From positions 1-50,495 of the forward strand of contig JADKZZ010000039.1 in the NCBI GenBank assembly GCA_020848475.1: a stretch of DNA of 50,495 nucleotides, given 5' to 3'. The notes under the pieces are model-generated. The model ran no database searches and was not told the DNA's origin. It was given only the letters and a program-made list of their open reading frames with translations. The position numbers and the translations under genes were made by a program. This stretch comes from Chitinophagales bacterium (GTDB taxonomy: Bacteria > Bacteroidota > Bacteroidia > Chitinophagales > JADIYW01). Shown here one piece after another: positions 9,132 through 20,587 of the stretch. Every line of letters begins with the position of its first letter. Within the stretch, counting starts at the first letter, position 1.

Positions 9132-10058
9132 ATGTTGTATGCATTAATTGGCTTAATCGTATTAGGCATTTTCTTATCTTTTGTAACTGTGCAACAAGGC
9201 ACAATTGCGGTCATTACGATGTTTGGTAAGTACCAACGTATTTTAGGTCCAGGCTTAAATATGAAAATTCCATTTTTCGAACAAGTGTACAAACGTGTTT
9301 CTATTCAGAACCGCTCAGTAGAATTGGAGTTTCAGGCAATTACTATTGACCAAGCTAACGTATATTTTAAAGCAATGTTGCTATATGCAGTAGTCAATAC
9401 TGATGAGGTGACTATTAAAAATGTAGCGTTTAAATTTATTGATGAAAGAAACTTGATGCAAGCGTTGGTGCGCACCATCGAAGGCTCTATTCGTGGATTT
9501 GTTGCTACTAAAAAACAAGCAGAAGTGCTTTCTCTGCGTAAGGAAATCGTGGAAGATGTTAAAGAACAAATTGACCAAACCTTAGAAACTTGGGGTTACC
9601 ACTTGCTAGATTTGCAATTAAACGACATTACTTTTGACGAAGCAATTATTAAATCCATGGCGCAAGTAGTGGCATCTAGCAATTTAAAAGCAGCTGCGGA
9701 AAATGAAGGTCAAGCTTTATTAATTACAAAAACTAAAGCAGCGGAGGCTGATGGTAATGCGATAAAAATTGCTGCTGAAGCTGAACGTACTGCAGCGCAA
9801 TTGCGCGGACAAGGTGTGGCTTTATTTAGAGAAGAAGTAGCGAAAGGTATGAGCCAAGCAGCGAAAGAAATGGAACAAGCCAATTTAGATACATCGGTGA
9901 TTTTATTCTCTATGTGGACAGAAGCCATTAAAAACTTTGCTGAATATGGAAAAGGCAATGTTATTTTCTTAGATGGTTCGTCTGATAATATGCAGAAAAC
10001 GATGAAAGAAATGATGGCGATGAATAACCTAATGGATCCGAAAATAAAAAGAGGATAA
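9132..10058 (+). CDS. SPFH-domain protein (stomatin/prohibitin superfamily)
   Basis: N-terminal TM helix, VQQGTIAVITMFGKYQRILGPGLNMKIPFFEQVYKRVSIQNRSVE, C-terminal Ala/Glu-rich coiled coil. Confidence 0.92.
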   Translation: MLYALIGLIVLGIFLSFVTVQQGTIAVITMFGKYQRILGPGLNMKIPFFEQVYKRVSIQNRSVELEFQAITIDQANVYFKAMLLYAVVNTDEVTIKNVAFKFIDERNLMQALVRTIEGSIRGFVATKKQAEVLSLRKEIVEDVKEQIDQTLETWGYHLLDLQLNDITFDEAIIKSMAQVVASSNLKAAAENEGQALLITKTKAAEADGNAIKIAAEAERTAAQLRGQGVALFREEVAKGMSQAAKEMEQANLDTSVILFSMWTEAIKNFAEYGKGNVIFLDGSSDNMQKTMKEMMAMNNLMDPKIKRG

Positions 10059-10072
10059 GCATTTTCATTATC

Positions 10073-10106
10073 AAATAAAAAGACACCGTGAGGTGTCTTT
10101 TTATTT
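10073..10106. terminator. Bidirectional terminator between convergent SPFH and carB genes
   Basis: Perfect 15-bp inverted repeat AAATAAAAAGACACC-gtga-GGTGTCTTTTTATTT, A/T tract on both sides. Confidence 0.88.
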
Positions 10107-10112
10107 TGTTTG

Positions 10113-12929
10113 CTACCTGCTCAAGAACATGCTCTTATCCTTGTACAATTGTCTGAAGTAAGGATCAAATAAATCTTTGATAAAGTAAATAGCTTCACCA
10201 GTAGATTTCATTTCAGGACCTAATTCTTTGCTAACATTTGGAAATTTATCGAAAGAAAAAACAGGCTCTTTTATAGCATAGCCGCTTAGTTTTTCTGTGA
10301 ATGAAAAATCTTTAAGCTTATGTGTGCCTAACATGACTTTAGTAGCCACATTTAAATATGGAATTTGATAAGCCTTACAGATAAATGGTGTTGTTCTCGA
10401 TGCGCGTGGATTGGCTTCTATCACATACACTTTATCACCTTTTATTGCAAATTGAATATTAATCAAACCACGAATTTCTAATGCCTTACACAATTTTTCA
10501 GTGTAGTGTTTCATGGTTTCAATAATGATAGGTCCTAAACTATAGGGTGGCAACACGCTGTTACTGTCGCCACTGTGTATGCCAGCAGGCTCAATGTGCT
10601 CCATTACGCCCATAATTTGTACTTGTTCGCCATCATAGATGGCATCAATTTCTGCTTCTTTCGCTCTGTCTAGAAAGTGGTCAATAAGGATGACGTTGTC
10701 AGGAATATCTCTTAATAAATTAATGACAGATGTTTCGCATTCTTGGTCGTTTATCACAATGCGCATACGCTGACCTCCTAATACATAACTTGGTCGTACT
10801 AATACAGGATAGCCAACTTTATTGGCAACGGCTAATGCTTCATCAGCATCTGTTGCGGTGCCATAATCAGGATATGGAATATTCAGCGCTTTCAGCATGT
10901 CAGAGAAGCGACCTCTATCTTCTGCCAAGTCCATGCTATCAAATGAAGAGCCAATGATTTTTATGCCTCTTTCATGTAATTTTTTAGAAAGTTTTAATGC
11001 GGTTTGACCACCTAATTGCACAATAACGCCTTCTGGTTGTTCGTGTTCAATGAGCTCCCAAAGATGTTCCCAAAATACTGGCTCGAAGTAAAGCTTGTCC
11101 GCAATATCAAAATCAGTAGAAACTGTTTCTGGATTGCAATTAATCATAATAGCTTCATAGCCTACTTCTTTAATAGCTAGCAAGCCATGTACACAACAGT
11201 AATCAAACTCTATACCTTGTCCAATGCGATTTGGACCAGCACCTAATACAATAATTTTTTTCTTTTCAGAGCGAACACTTTCATTTTCTTCGTCGAAAGC
11301 AGAATAATAGTAAGGTGTTTTTGCTTCAAATTCGGCAGCACAAGTGTCCACCATTTTGTAAACGCGTTTGATGCCTAACGCTTTTCGTTTTTCATATACC
11401 TCATCTTCCGAAATTCTACCTAACAAAAAGGCAAGCTGTGCATCAGAATAACCTTTTTTCTTGGCACTTGTCAATAATTCCTTAGAGATATTATTAATGT
11501 TGTATTTCTGAATTTCTTTTTCCAGTTTTACCAGTTCTTGAATTTGCATCAAAAACCAATTGTCAATGCCTGTTAGTTTTTGAATAGAGTGTAAAGGAAC
11601 ACCTAAAGAAATCGCGTCTTTTATTTTAAAAATTCTATCCCAACTTGGATGCTGTAAACTTTCTAAAATTTCTTCTGGCTTAGACAGACTTTTACCATCA
11701 GCACCTAAACCAATTTTATTGTTTTCTAACGACTGACATGCTTTTTGCAATGCCTCTGCGAAGTTTCTGCCGATGCCCATTACTTCACCTACTGACTTCA
11801 TTTGTAAACCTAAAGTAGAATCGCAACCATAGAATTTGTCAAAATTCCAACGTGGAATTTTGACGATAACATAGTCTAAGGCAGGTTCAAAACAAGCAGA
11901 TGTTGTTTTGGTAATTTGATTATTTAGTTCATCTAAATTATAGCCAATAGCTAGCTTTGCGGCAATTTTTGCAATAGGATAGCCTGTTGCTTTAGAAGCT
12001 AATGCAGAAGAGCGAGACACACGCGGATTGATTTCAATAACGATGATTTCTTCTGTTTCTGGATTTACTGAAAATTGTACATTACAACCACCAGCAAAAC
12101 TACCTAAACCACGCATCATCTTTTGTGCTTGATTTCTCATTTCTTGAAAAACAGGATCTGGTAAGGTCATTGCTGGTGCAACTGTGATAGAGTCGCCAGT
12201 ATGAACGCCCATCGGATCGAGATTTTCAACGGTACAAATAATAACAACACTATCGTTTATATCTCTTAATAATTCTAATTCAAATTCTTTCCAGCCAAGC
12301 ACTGCTTTTTCCACTAACACTTCGTGTATTGGCGATGCTTTTAAACCATTAGCCAACATGTGTTCAAAGTCTTCGGCTCTGTGGCAAAAACCACCACCTG
12401 AACCACCAAGCGTATAAGAAGGACGGATAACAAGCGGAAAGCCTATTTTTTGTGCGGCTTCTTTTCCTTCCAACATAGAGTTGGCAACAAATGAAGGAGC
12501 AACGCCTAAGCCTAAATCGATACAGTATTTTCTAAAGGCTTCCCGATTTTCTGTCGTTTCAATGACATTTAAATCTACGCCAATCACACGCACATTGTAT
12601 TTTTCCCAAAGTCCAATTTCTGAGGCTTCCTTACATAAATTTAAGGCAGTTTGTCCGCCCATAGTAGGCAATACCGCATCGATTTGTCTTTCTTCTAAAA
12701 TTTCACGAATAGAATCAATGGTTAATGGCTTCAAATAGATGTGGTCAGCAGTGACCTCATCAGTCATAATTGTTGCTGGATTGGAATTGATAAGCGACAC
12801 TTCAATACCTTCTTCACGAAGTGAGCGTGATGCTTGCGAGCCGGAATAGTCAAATTCGCAAGCTTGTCCAATAATAATAGGTCCGCTACCTATGATAAGT
12901 ACGGATTTAATAGATGTATCCTTTGGCAT
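10113..12929 (-). CDS. carB: Carbamoyl-phosphate synthase large subunit
   Basis: 938 aa, duplicated ATP-grasp halves (KSVLIIGSGPIIIGQACEFDYSGSQA; KKIIVLGAGPNRIGQGIEFDYCCVH). Ends soon after EMKSTGEA, so no C-terminal MGS domain. Confidence 0.97.
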   Translation of the reverse strand: MPKDTSIKSVLIIGSGPIIIGQACEFDYSGSQASRSLREEGIEVSLINSNPATIMTDEVTADHIYLKPLTIDSIREILEERQIDAVLPTMGGQTALNLCKEASEIGLWEKYNVRVIGVDLNVIETTENREAFRKYCIDLGLGVAPSFVANSMLEGKEAAQKIGFPLVIRPSYTLGGSGGGFCHRAEDFEHMLANGLKASPIHEVLVEKAVLGWKEFELELLRDINDSVVIICTVENLDPMGVHTGDSITVAPAMTLPDPVFQEMRNQAQKMMRGLGSFAGGCNVQFSVNPETEEIIVIEINPRVSRSSALASKATGYPIAKIAAKLAIGYNLDELNNQITKTTSACFEPALDYVIVKIPRWNFDKFYGCDSTLGLQMKSVGEVMGIGRNFAEALQKACQSLENNKIGLGADGKSLSKPEEILESLQHPSWDRIFKIKDAISLGVPLHSIQKLTGIDNWFLMQIQELVKLEKEIQKYNINNISKELLTSAKKKGYSDAQLAFLLGRISEDEVYEKRKALGIKRVYKMVDTCAAEFEAKTPYYYSAFDEENESVRSEKKKIIVLGAGPNRIGQGIEFDYCCVHGLLAIKEVGYEAIMINCNPETVSTDFDIADKLYFEPVFWEHLWELIEHEQPEGVIVQLGGQTALKLSKKLHERGIKIIGSSFDSMDLAEDRGRFSDMLKALNIPYPDYGTATDADEALAVANKVGYPVLVRPSYVLGGQRMRIVINDQECETSVINLLRDIPDNVILIDHFLDRAKEAEIDAIYDGEQVQIMGVMEHIEPAGIHSGDSNSVLPPYSLGPIIIETMKHYTEKLCKALEIRGLINIQFAIKGDKVYVIEANPRASRTTPFICKAYQIPYLNVATKVMLGTHKLKDFSFTEKLSGYAIKEPVFSFDKFPNVSKELGPEMKSTGEAIYFIKDLFDPYFRQLYKDKSMFLSR

Positions 12930-13061
12930 TTTGGGAAAAAGTTTGACAAAATTACAAAAATCAGCTCAAATTTTTAGAATAAATAATGAGGTCTTGCATT
13001 AAATAATTCAGAGTAAAAGGTTAAATACTTCTTGTTAGTGTGTCATTTTCTCTATTTTTGC

Positions 13062-16000
13062 ATGATGAAGAAATATATTCTTTTATTGATTTTTAGTGCT
13101 TGTCTGTTTTTACAAAAAAGTATGGCACACACATTTAGTAGGTGGCGAGATGTCATATCGATGTCTTGGTGGCAATCAATATGAAATTACTTTAACAATT
13201 TTTAGAGACGATTATTATGGACAAGCAACGCTAGATCCAACGGCTAGAATTACAATTTTCAGAAATGGAAGTAATTCGGTATTACGTACAGAAGACATTA
13301 ATCTATTAGGTGGAGGCGGTACGATTTTGCCATTGGATGCCAATCCTTGTATTACTAACAGACCACGAGATGTGCGAATAGAAAAAGGCATTTATAAAAA
13401 AGTAATTACATTACCTGCCAATACGCTTGGATATAAAATTGTATATCAGCGCTGTTGTAGAAATGATGCAGCAGCAAACATTAACAATGGACTAGGAAGC
13501 ACGTATATGGTCAACATACCGAATACAAATCTTTGCAATAATTCGCCAACTTTTGACAATCAGCCACCTTTATTTTTATGTGCAAATTCAAAATTGGATT
13601 TTGATATGTCGGCCACCGATGCTGATGGCGACCAATTGGTATATAGCTTGGTTGCGCCACTGCAAGGATTAGATGAATTTAATCCACGAATTTGTGATGC
13701 ATTTGATGGTTGTAATTTGCAGCAATCTGCACCACCACCATATGATAGCATTTATTATTTAGATAGTTATTCTTCACAAGAGCCATTAGGTCCAACATCT
13801 ACAATATATATAAATCCGACTACAGGCATATTGACCACCATACCAAAAACAGTAGGACTATTTGTCGTTGGCATTCAAGTGCAAGAAATTAGAGGAGGCG
13901 TAGTATTAAGTTCTAATATTCGGGATTTCCAATTTAATGTAACTAATTGTTCTGTGAATTCATCAGTGCCTATTGTAATTACTGATAATTCACCAAATTC
14001 CGCGATTCAAGTAAACGACACTACTTTTAGTAATTGCCAGGGAAATATAGTGCGTTTTGATAATGGCGTAAACCAGCGAGCATTATCTTATTTTTGGGAT
14101 TTCGGCGTGCCATCACTTACAAATGATACTTCCAATCTAAAAAATCCGACTTATACTTATGCAGATACAGGCACATATTATGTGACTTTAATAATTAACA
14201 AAGGAAATCCTTGCTCTGATACCAGCAGGATTAAAGTAGTATATTATCCAGGATTAAACACTAATTTCGGATTTACTGGCGCTTGCCAAAATGATTTAAT
14301 TCAACTCAGTGACTCTTCGTCATCTCCTTATAATGATGTAAATCATTGGCAATGGATTTTGTCTGCTGGCGATACTTCGTATGTGAAAAATCCTACTACA
14401 CAATTTAATACAAGTGGCACTTTTCCTATTACGCTCATATCTTCCACTTCTCGTGGTTGTGTAGGAAAGACAACAAAAAATATTAATGTAAACCCAAAGC
14501 CAAAAGCGGCTTTTGCAGCCAATTTTTTATGCTATCGGCACAATGCCAATTTCACAGATGCTTCGACAATAACGTCAGGCACCATTACACGCTATCATTG
14601 GAATTTTGGAGATGGATTTACCGACACATTAAAAAATACCAGCCATACCTATAATGTTTTCGCAGACTCATTTGCTGTGCGACATATTGTGACAAGTTCA
14701 TTTGGTTGTAAGGATACCCTTATCAAAAAAATTAAAATGGACGATACTGTGAAGATCAGCTATACGACATCACCAGCTAGTCTTTGCGAAAAAATACCTA
14801 TAACTTTTACGAATACATCAAGCGGTGGCAATCCAACAGCGTTCCAATGGATTATTAATAATGGAGCTCCGATAAATGGCAATACAGCCACTGTTACTTT
14901 TCCAAATAGTGGCACATATCCAGTAAAATTGATATCTACAAATAGATGTGGTAATGATACATTGACGAAGACGATTACCATAAACGCTGGGCCTTCGATA
15001 AACTTAGGTGCTGATGTTGTAGTGTGTAATAAATCAACGAAATCGATTACAGCACTTGGCGCATTTGACTCTGTGCGCTGGAACACGAATGCAACAACTT
15101 CATCAATTATATTAGATGGTAATAAGTCGCCAATAGCAGTAAGTGTGTATAAAAATGGATGCTTTAATAAAGATACTGTATTGGTACAAAAACAAATCAT
15201 CACGCCAAACTTCTCCAATAATTTTCTATGTATCAACAAGCCAATTCAATTTAGTAATACTACTACAATCAACTTTGGCACTATACAACAATACGATTGG
15301 AAATTTGGTGATGGTCAATTTGCCAATAATATTCAACATCCAGCTCATGCCTATGCAACTTTTGGAAATTATAATGTGCAATTAATTGCGACTTCTACAG
15401 AAGGCTGTAAGGATACTATTGTAAAATCAATGCTTACAGACTCTTTGTTGCTAGTAGATTTTTCTACAGCAGAAACAATTTCTTGCCAACGCAAAGCGGT
15501 CAACTTTATCAACCAAACAAATGGCGGCGTCAATAATCAATATATTTGGAAGATTGAGAATAATCAAATCAATACAAAAAATACAACATATACATTTTTA
15601 GGAACAGGATTGTTTCCTGTGAAATTAATCGCGTCAAATAGATGCAACGTCGATTCTATCACTAAAAATATTCGCATTTTGCCTAGACCCAATGTGTCAT
15701 TAGGAAGAGATACTATTTTGTGTAAAAATCAAACAACAACATTTTCGGTGAATACTTCATCTTACGACTCTATACGATGGGTAAATGGATCGACATCAGC
15801 CACGCAAATAACAGATGGAAGTATCAATCCATTTAAAGTAAAAGTATATGTTGATGGCTGTGTAGCAGAAGATACCGTACAGGTAGTTGCGCCAAAATTT
15901 ACGCTTCAATTTTCTAACGATTTTGTATGTTATCAGAAGCCAATTATTCTTAATAATACATCAACAATATCACAAGGAAGCATTGTCAATTATCTTTGGA

Positions 16001-16875
16001 ATTTTGGTGATGGACAAACATTAAATGGCATAAAAAATCCGACACATACTTATGCGCATTTCGGACCCAAAACAATTGAATTAATTGCTACTGCAAGCTT
16101 AGGAGCTTGTAAGGATACGATTAAAAAACCATTGGTAATGGACGACAGTATTTCATTTTCCATTCGCCCGATACTGCAAGAAATTTGTTATGGATTGTCT
16201 GTGCAATATACTAATCAGTCTTCTGGTGGTGTGAATACAAATTACACTTGGACTTTAAATAATTCACAAGCACAGACTGGAAATACAGCAAGCTACACAC
16301 ACGTGCGTCCAGGTGCGAATGTAATACAGTTAATTGCATCACATCGCTGTGGTGCTGACTCCACAAAATATTCATTTTCGGTGTTGCCATTACCACGCGT
16401 AAATTTAGGTGCAGACAGTATAATTATGTGTCCAGGTGAGCTAAAAATGATAGGTATCAATCAGGCTTCAGATTCTATTTTTTGGAGCACTGGTGAGCGC
16501 AATGTCGATTCTATTGCCATCAATGGTTTGCAATCGCCAATACGTGTGCAAGTGTATAAAAATGGCTGCTTGGCAACAGATTCAATTCTGGTGTCAACGA
16601 ATTGTGATGTATTTATTCCGACGGCATTTTCTCCAAATAATGATGGTTATAATGATGCGTTTAATATGATGAATAAGAGTGTGAAAGAATACACCTTAAA
16701 AGTGTTTAATCGCTGGGGCGAACTTGTGTTTGAAACCAATGATTTAAATAATAGTTGGAATGGCATGTACAAAGGTGCACCATGTCCAGTTGATAGTTAT
16801 ACGTATATCGCTACTGGAAAACGTTTTAATGAGGAAGTATTTTATCTGAAAGGAACCGTATCCTTATTGCGATAA
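13062..16875 (+). CDS. Giant secreted multi-PKD-domain protein with T9SS type-B (gliding motility-associated) C-terminal domain; apparent frameshift near 13127
   Basis: Signal peptide MMKKYILLLIFSACLFLQKSMA is read from 13062 in one frame and HLVGGEMSYRCLGGNQYEITLTIFRDD in the track ORF frame (13096). Multiple WxFGDG PKD motifs; C-term CDVFIPTAFSPNNDGYNDAF...VFNRWGELVFET...YTYIATGK. Confidence 0.85.
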
Positions 16876-18471
16876 CTACAGCATTGTACATTCAGCTTCT
16901 TTGGCATGGCTTGGATAGTCTGTGGTGTAATGCAGGCCACGACTTTCTTTGCGTAGCATGGCACTACGTGTAATCAAATATCCGATGGTAATCATATTGC
17001 GCAATTCTAATAATTGCGGTGAAATGGTGGTTGTTTCGTACAGTTCTTCTGTTTCTTTGAATAGAAGATAGAGCCTTTCTTGTGCGCGTTTCAAACGACC
17101 ATTATTGCGAACAATACCAACATAATTACTCATAATATCTTTCAGCTCTTTTATACTTTGCGTAATGATGACCATTTCTTTTGGATGTGATGTACCATCA
17201 GCATTCCATTCTGGAAATTGCTCATTTGCAAAAGTAATTGTTGGCAGCGCTTGACAAATAGATTCAAATATTCTGTGTGAAAACACAATGGCTTCCAACA
17301 GTGAATTGCTGGCTAATCTGTTAGCACCATGCAAGCCTGTATTGCTACACTCACCACATGCATATAAATTTTTTATAGAAGTTCTGCCGTATTCATCTAC
17401 ATTAATGCCACCACATGCATAATGTGCCGCAGGCACTACTGGAATCATGTCTTTAAATACATCAATACCAATGGATTTGCATTTTTCATAAATATTTGGA
17501 AAATGATGTAAAAAATTATCTTTATCCATGTGACGGCAGTCAAGATACATGTAATCATCGCCACTTTTTTTCATTTCGTTGTCAATAGCACGTGCAACAA
17601 TATCACGTGGTGCTAATGAGCCACGCTTGTCGTAGGCAGCCATCAAATCTTGGCCATTTTTTGTGCGTAAAATTGCACCATCACCACGAACGGCTTCTGT
17701 AATTAAAAAGTTTGGACTCACACCTGGTTCATATAATGCGGTAGGATGAAATTGAACAAACTCTAAATTTCCTACTCTTCCTTTTGCACGATACAGCATC
17801 GCAATTCCGTCGCCTGTTGCAATGCTTGGATTTGTCGTTGCTCTGTAAATTTGTCCAAAACCGCCAGTAGCCAATACCACAATTTTACTTTCTATCTTTT
17901 CAATTTGGTTGGTTTCTAAGTTTAATACATAAACACCATAGCACTGAATATTTTCAGTTACACGGGTAATGATTTTTCCGAGATGATGTTGTGTCAATAG
18001 GTCGATGACAAAATGATGTTGCGAAATTTCAATGTTTGGCGTTTTGTGTACTTTATCTAACAAGGCACGCTCGATTTCCCAGCCAGTAATGTCCTTGTGG
18101 TGCAATACTCTAAACTCTGAATGACCACCTTCTTTTCCCAGCTTATATTCTCCTGCTTCACTTTTATCAAAGTTGGTGCCCCAACTGATTAATTCGTCCA
18201 CACGCTGTCTGCCTTCGCGAATTACTATATCAACTACGCCTTCATTGCATAATCCGTCGCCTGCAATCAGTGTATCTTGTATGTGTTTCTCAAAAGTATC
18301 TTTATGGAAATCCGTAACAACAGCAATGCCACCTTGTGCATATTGTGTATTGCTATCATCTTCTTTAGCTTTAGTAAGTACTAAAATTTTTTTATCTGGA
18401 AATTTATTTGCAGTTTTTACTGCTAAGCTTAAGCCGGCTATACCTGAGCCTATAATTACAATATCTGGCAT
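16876..18471 (-). CDS. nadB: L-aspartate oxidase
   Basis: IVIIGSGIAGLSLAVKTA FAD motif, QYAQGGIAVV, EFVQFHPTAL, AAHYACGGINVDEYGRT, LYACGECSNTGLHGANRLASNSLLEA. Confidence 0.97.
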   Translation of the reverse strand: MPDIVIIGSGIAGLSLAVKTANKFPDKKILVLTKAKEDDSNTQYAQGGIAVVTDFHKDTFEKHIQDTLIAGDGLCNEGVVDIVIREGRQRVDELISWGTNFDKSEAGEYKLGKEGGHSEFRVLHHKDITGWEIERALLDKVHKTPNIEISQHHFVIDLLTQHHLGKIITRVTENIQCYGVYVLNLETNQIEKIESKIVVLATGGFGQIYRATTNPSIATGDGIAMLYRAKGRVGNLEFVQFHPTALYEPGVSPNFLITEAVRGDGAILRTKNGQDLMAAYDKRGSLAPRDIVARAIDNEMKKSGDDYMYLDCRHMDKDNFLHHFPNIYEKCKSIGIDVFKDMIPVVPAAHYACGGINVDEYGRTSIKNLYACGECSNTGLHGANRLASNSLLEAIVFSHRIFESICQALPTITFANEQFPEWNADGTSHPKEMVIITQSIKELKDIMSNYVGIVRNNGRLKRAQERLYLLFKETEELYETTTISPQLLELRNMITIGYLITRSAMLRKESRGLHYTTDYPSHAKEAECTML

Positions 18472-18508
18472 GCTGTAAAATTAAGAGTTACATTTAGATA
18501 TATGACTG

Positions 18509-18545
18509 ATAATTTGATATTTTTTCATGAAAAATATCAAATTAT
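18509..18545. promoter_or_regulatory. 16-bp perfect inverted repeat in divergent nadB/deoC intergenic region
   Basis: ATAATTTGATATTTTT (18509-18524), tcatg, AAAAATATCAAATTAT (18530-18545); immediately upstream of TATTTTTG (-7 type, 18552-18559) in the deoC direction. Confidence 0.6.
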
Positions 18546-18607
18546 AAAGTTTATTTTTGTTATTCTGCTCAATATTAAAAAGTGCACCCTAAATATGAAT
18601 AATTAGT

Positions 18608-19276
18608 ATGAAGCTTTCAAAGTATATCGACCACACATTATTAAAAGCTAGTGCAGTTGAGGCTGACATTATTCAATTGTGTAACGAGGCGATAAAATAT
18701 GATTTTTATGCAGTTTGTGTAAATAGTTGTTATGTTGGTTTATGCGTAGAACAGCTAAAGAATACGGCTATAAAAACAGCAGCAGTAGTTGGTTTTCCAT
18801 TAGGTGCAATGGAAACTCATTCTAAAATATCTGAAGCTAAAAATGCCATTAATGCTGGTGCCGATGAAATTGATATGGTCATCAATATTGGTTTTTTAAA
18901 AGATAAAAAATACAGTGAAGTTGTAGCAGAGATGAAAGCGATTAAAAATATTATTGGCGATAAAATACTAAAAGTAATTATCGAAACTTGTTATTTGAGC
19001 GATGATGAAAAAAAGATAGCTACACAGTTAGTTGTTGACGCAGGTGCAGATTATGTGAAAACCTCTACCGGCTTTGGCAATGGTGGTGCAAATATCACAG
19101 ACATACAATTAATGAAAGCTATTACACAAGACAAGATAAAAATAAAAGCCAGTGGAGGCATACGCGATTATGAAACAGCGATTCAATATATTGAAAACGG
19201 TGTAATGCGCATTGGCACAAGCAATGGCATTCAGATTGTTACAAACAACTCGGATTCAAATTCAACAACGTATTAA
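18608..19276 (+). CDS. deoC: Deoxyribose-phosphate aldolase
   Basis: KYIDHTLLKASA, VVGFPLGAMETHSKISEAKNAINAGADEIDMVINIG, DYVKTSTGFGNGGA, IKASGGIRDY. Confidence 0.96.
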   Translation: MKLSKYIDHTLLKASAVEADIIQLCNEAIKYDFYAVCVNSCYVGLCVEQLKNTAIKTAAVVGFPLGAMETHSKISEAKNAINAGADEIDMVINIGFLKDKKYSEVVAEMKAIKNIIGDKILKVIIETCYLSDDEKKIATQLVVDAGADYVKTSTGFGNGGANITDIQLMKAITQDKIKIKASGGIRDYETAIQYIENGVMRIGTSNGIQIVTNNSDSNSTTY

Positions 19277-19285
19277 ACTACAATA

Positions 19286-19984
19286 ATGAGCATTCATATA
19301 GCAGCAAAAAAAGGAGAAATAGCAGAAACAATACTACTGCCAGGCGACCCACTGAGAGCGAAACATGTCGCAGATACATTTTTAGACGATGTTATATGCT
19401 ACAATGAAGTACGCGGAATGCTTGGTTATACAGGTTATTATCAAGGGAAGCGTGTGTCTGTGCAAGGCACAGGCATGGGCATTCCTTCCATTTCAATTTA
19501 TGTCAACGAATTAATACGAGAATATGATGTCAAAAATCTGATACGTATAGGAACGGCAGGCGCATTTCAAGAAAATTTAAAAGTAAAAGATATCGTGCTG
19601 GCATTAGCAGCCAGTACTAATTCGGCTGTGAACAGGAATAAATTTCAAGGATCTGATTTTGCACCAACTGCTAATTTTGACTTATTGCTAAAAGCGTATC
19701 AGACGGCGAATTCCTTGCAATTAAATGTGAAAACGGGCAATATACTTTCTTCTGATGAATTTTATGACGACAATCCTGATGCATTCAAAAAATGGGCGCA
19801 ATATGGCGTGTTATGTGTAGAAATGGAAACAGCAGCATTATACACAATTGCTGCCAAATACAGAGCGAGTGCATTGGCTATTTTAACCATTAGCGATAGC
19901 TTAATTACGCATGAATCAGCTTCGGCAGAAGAGCGCCAAAGCTCGTTTAATGAGATGGTAAAAATAGCATTAGGCACACTTTAA
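19286..19984 (+). CDS. deoD: Purine-nucleoside phosphorylase, DeoD type
   Basis: [60 protein letters not shown]. Confidence 0.96.
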   Translation: MSIHIAAKKGEIAETILLPGDPLRAKHVADTFLDDVICYNEVRGMLGYTGYYQGKRVSVQGTGMGIPSISIYVNELIREYDVKNLIRIGTAGAFQENLKVKDIVLALAASTNSAVNRNKFQGSDFAPTANFDLLLKAYQTANSLQLNVKTGNILSSDEFYDDNPDAFKKWAQYGVLCVEMETAALYTIAAKYRASALAILTISDSLITHESASAEERQSSFNEMVKIALGTL

Positions 19985-20565
19985 GCACTAGGTTTGTGCT
20001 GGCTTGCTGCATAGTCTAATGTGTCATAAAATTCTTGGCCAAATTTTCGAACAAGTGCATCTTTTAAGAAAACATAAACAGGCACTTTTAGACTTTTTCC
20101 CAGTTTGCACGCATCGCTACAAATGTCCCAAACATCATAGTTTACAGCGGTGACTGTGTCCATCGGTTTTAGTCGTATTGGATACAAATGACAACTAATC
20201 GGTTTTTGAAAATCAACAACGCCATCTTTCCATGCTTTTTCAATGGCACAGGTGATAGTGCCGTCTTGTTCGTAGTTTACATAAGCACATGCGCCACCAT
20301 CAATTAATGGCGTGGCATAAGGTGTATATTCATCATCATCTTCTTTAACGAAAGTGCCTTGTTCTTCTATGGCTTTAATGCCTTCTGGCAATAAATACGA
20401 TTTTATTTTTGGATAGATTTTCTTTAAGATTTTTGTCTCCGATTTTTCAACCGGCGCGCCGCTATCGCCTTCCACACAGCAGATACCTTTGCACTTTTTT
20501 ATATTGCAGACGAATTGTTTTTCTACCACGTCATCGCTAATTAATTTGTCGTCTATGAGTATCAT
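19981..20565 (-). CDS. DUF3109 family protein (Cys-rich, possible metal cluster)
   Basis: [40 protein letters not shown]...[20 protein letters not shown]...SCHLYPIR; start set internally at 20565. Confidence 0.8.
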   Translation of the reverse strand: MILIDDKLISDDVVEKQFVCNIKKCKGICCVEGDSGAPVEKSETKILKKIYPKIKSYLLPEGIKAIEEQGTFVKEDDDEYTPYATPLIDGGACAYVNYEQDGTITCAIEKAWKDGVVDFQKPISCHLYPIRLKPMDTVTAVNYDVWDICSDACKLGKSLKVPVYVFLKDALVRKFGQEFYDTLDYAASQHKPSA

Positions 20566-20587
20566 CTTTTTGCAATTGTATATGTAT

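Noticed and set aside
14760-15239. 159-aa minus-strand ORF inside the PKD gene
   Set aside because: Antisense to a strong coding sequence, no recognisable motif.
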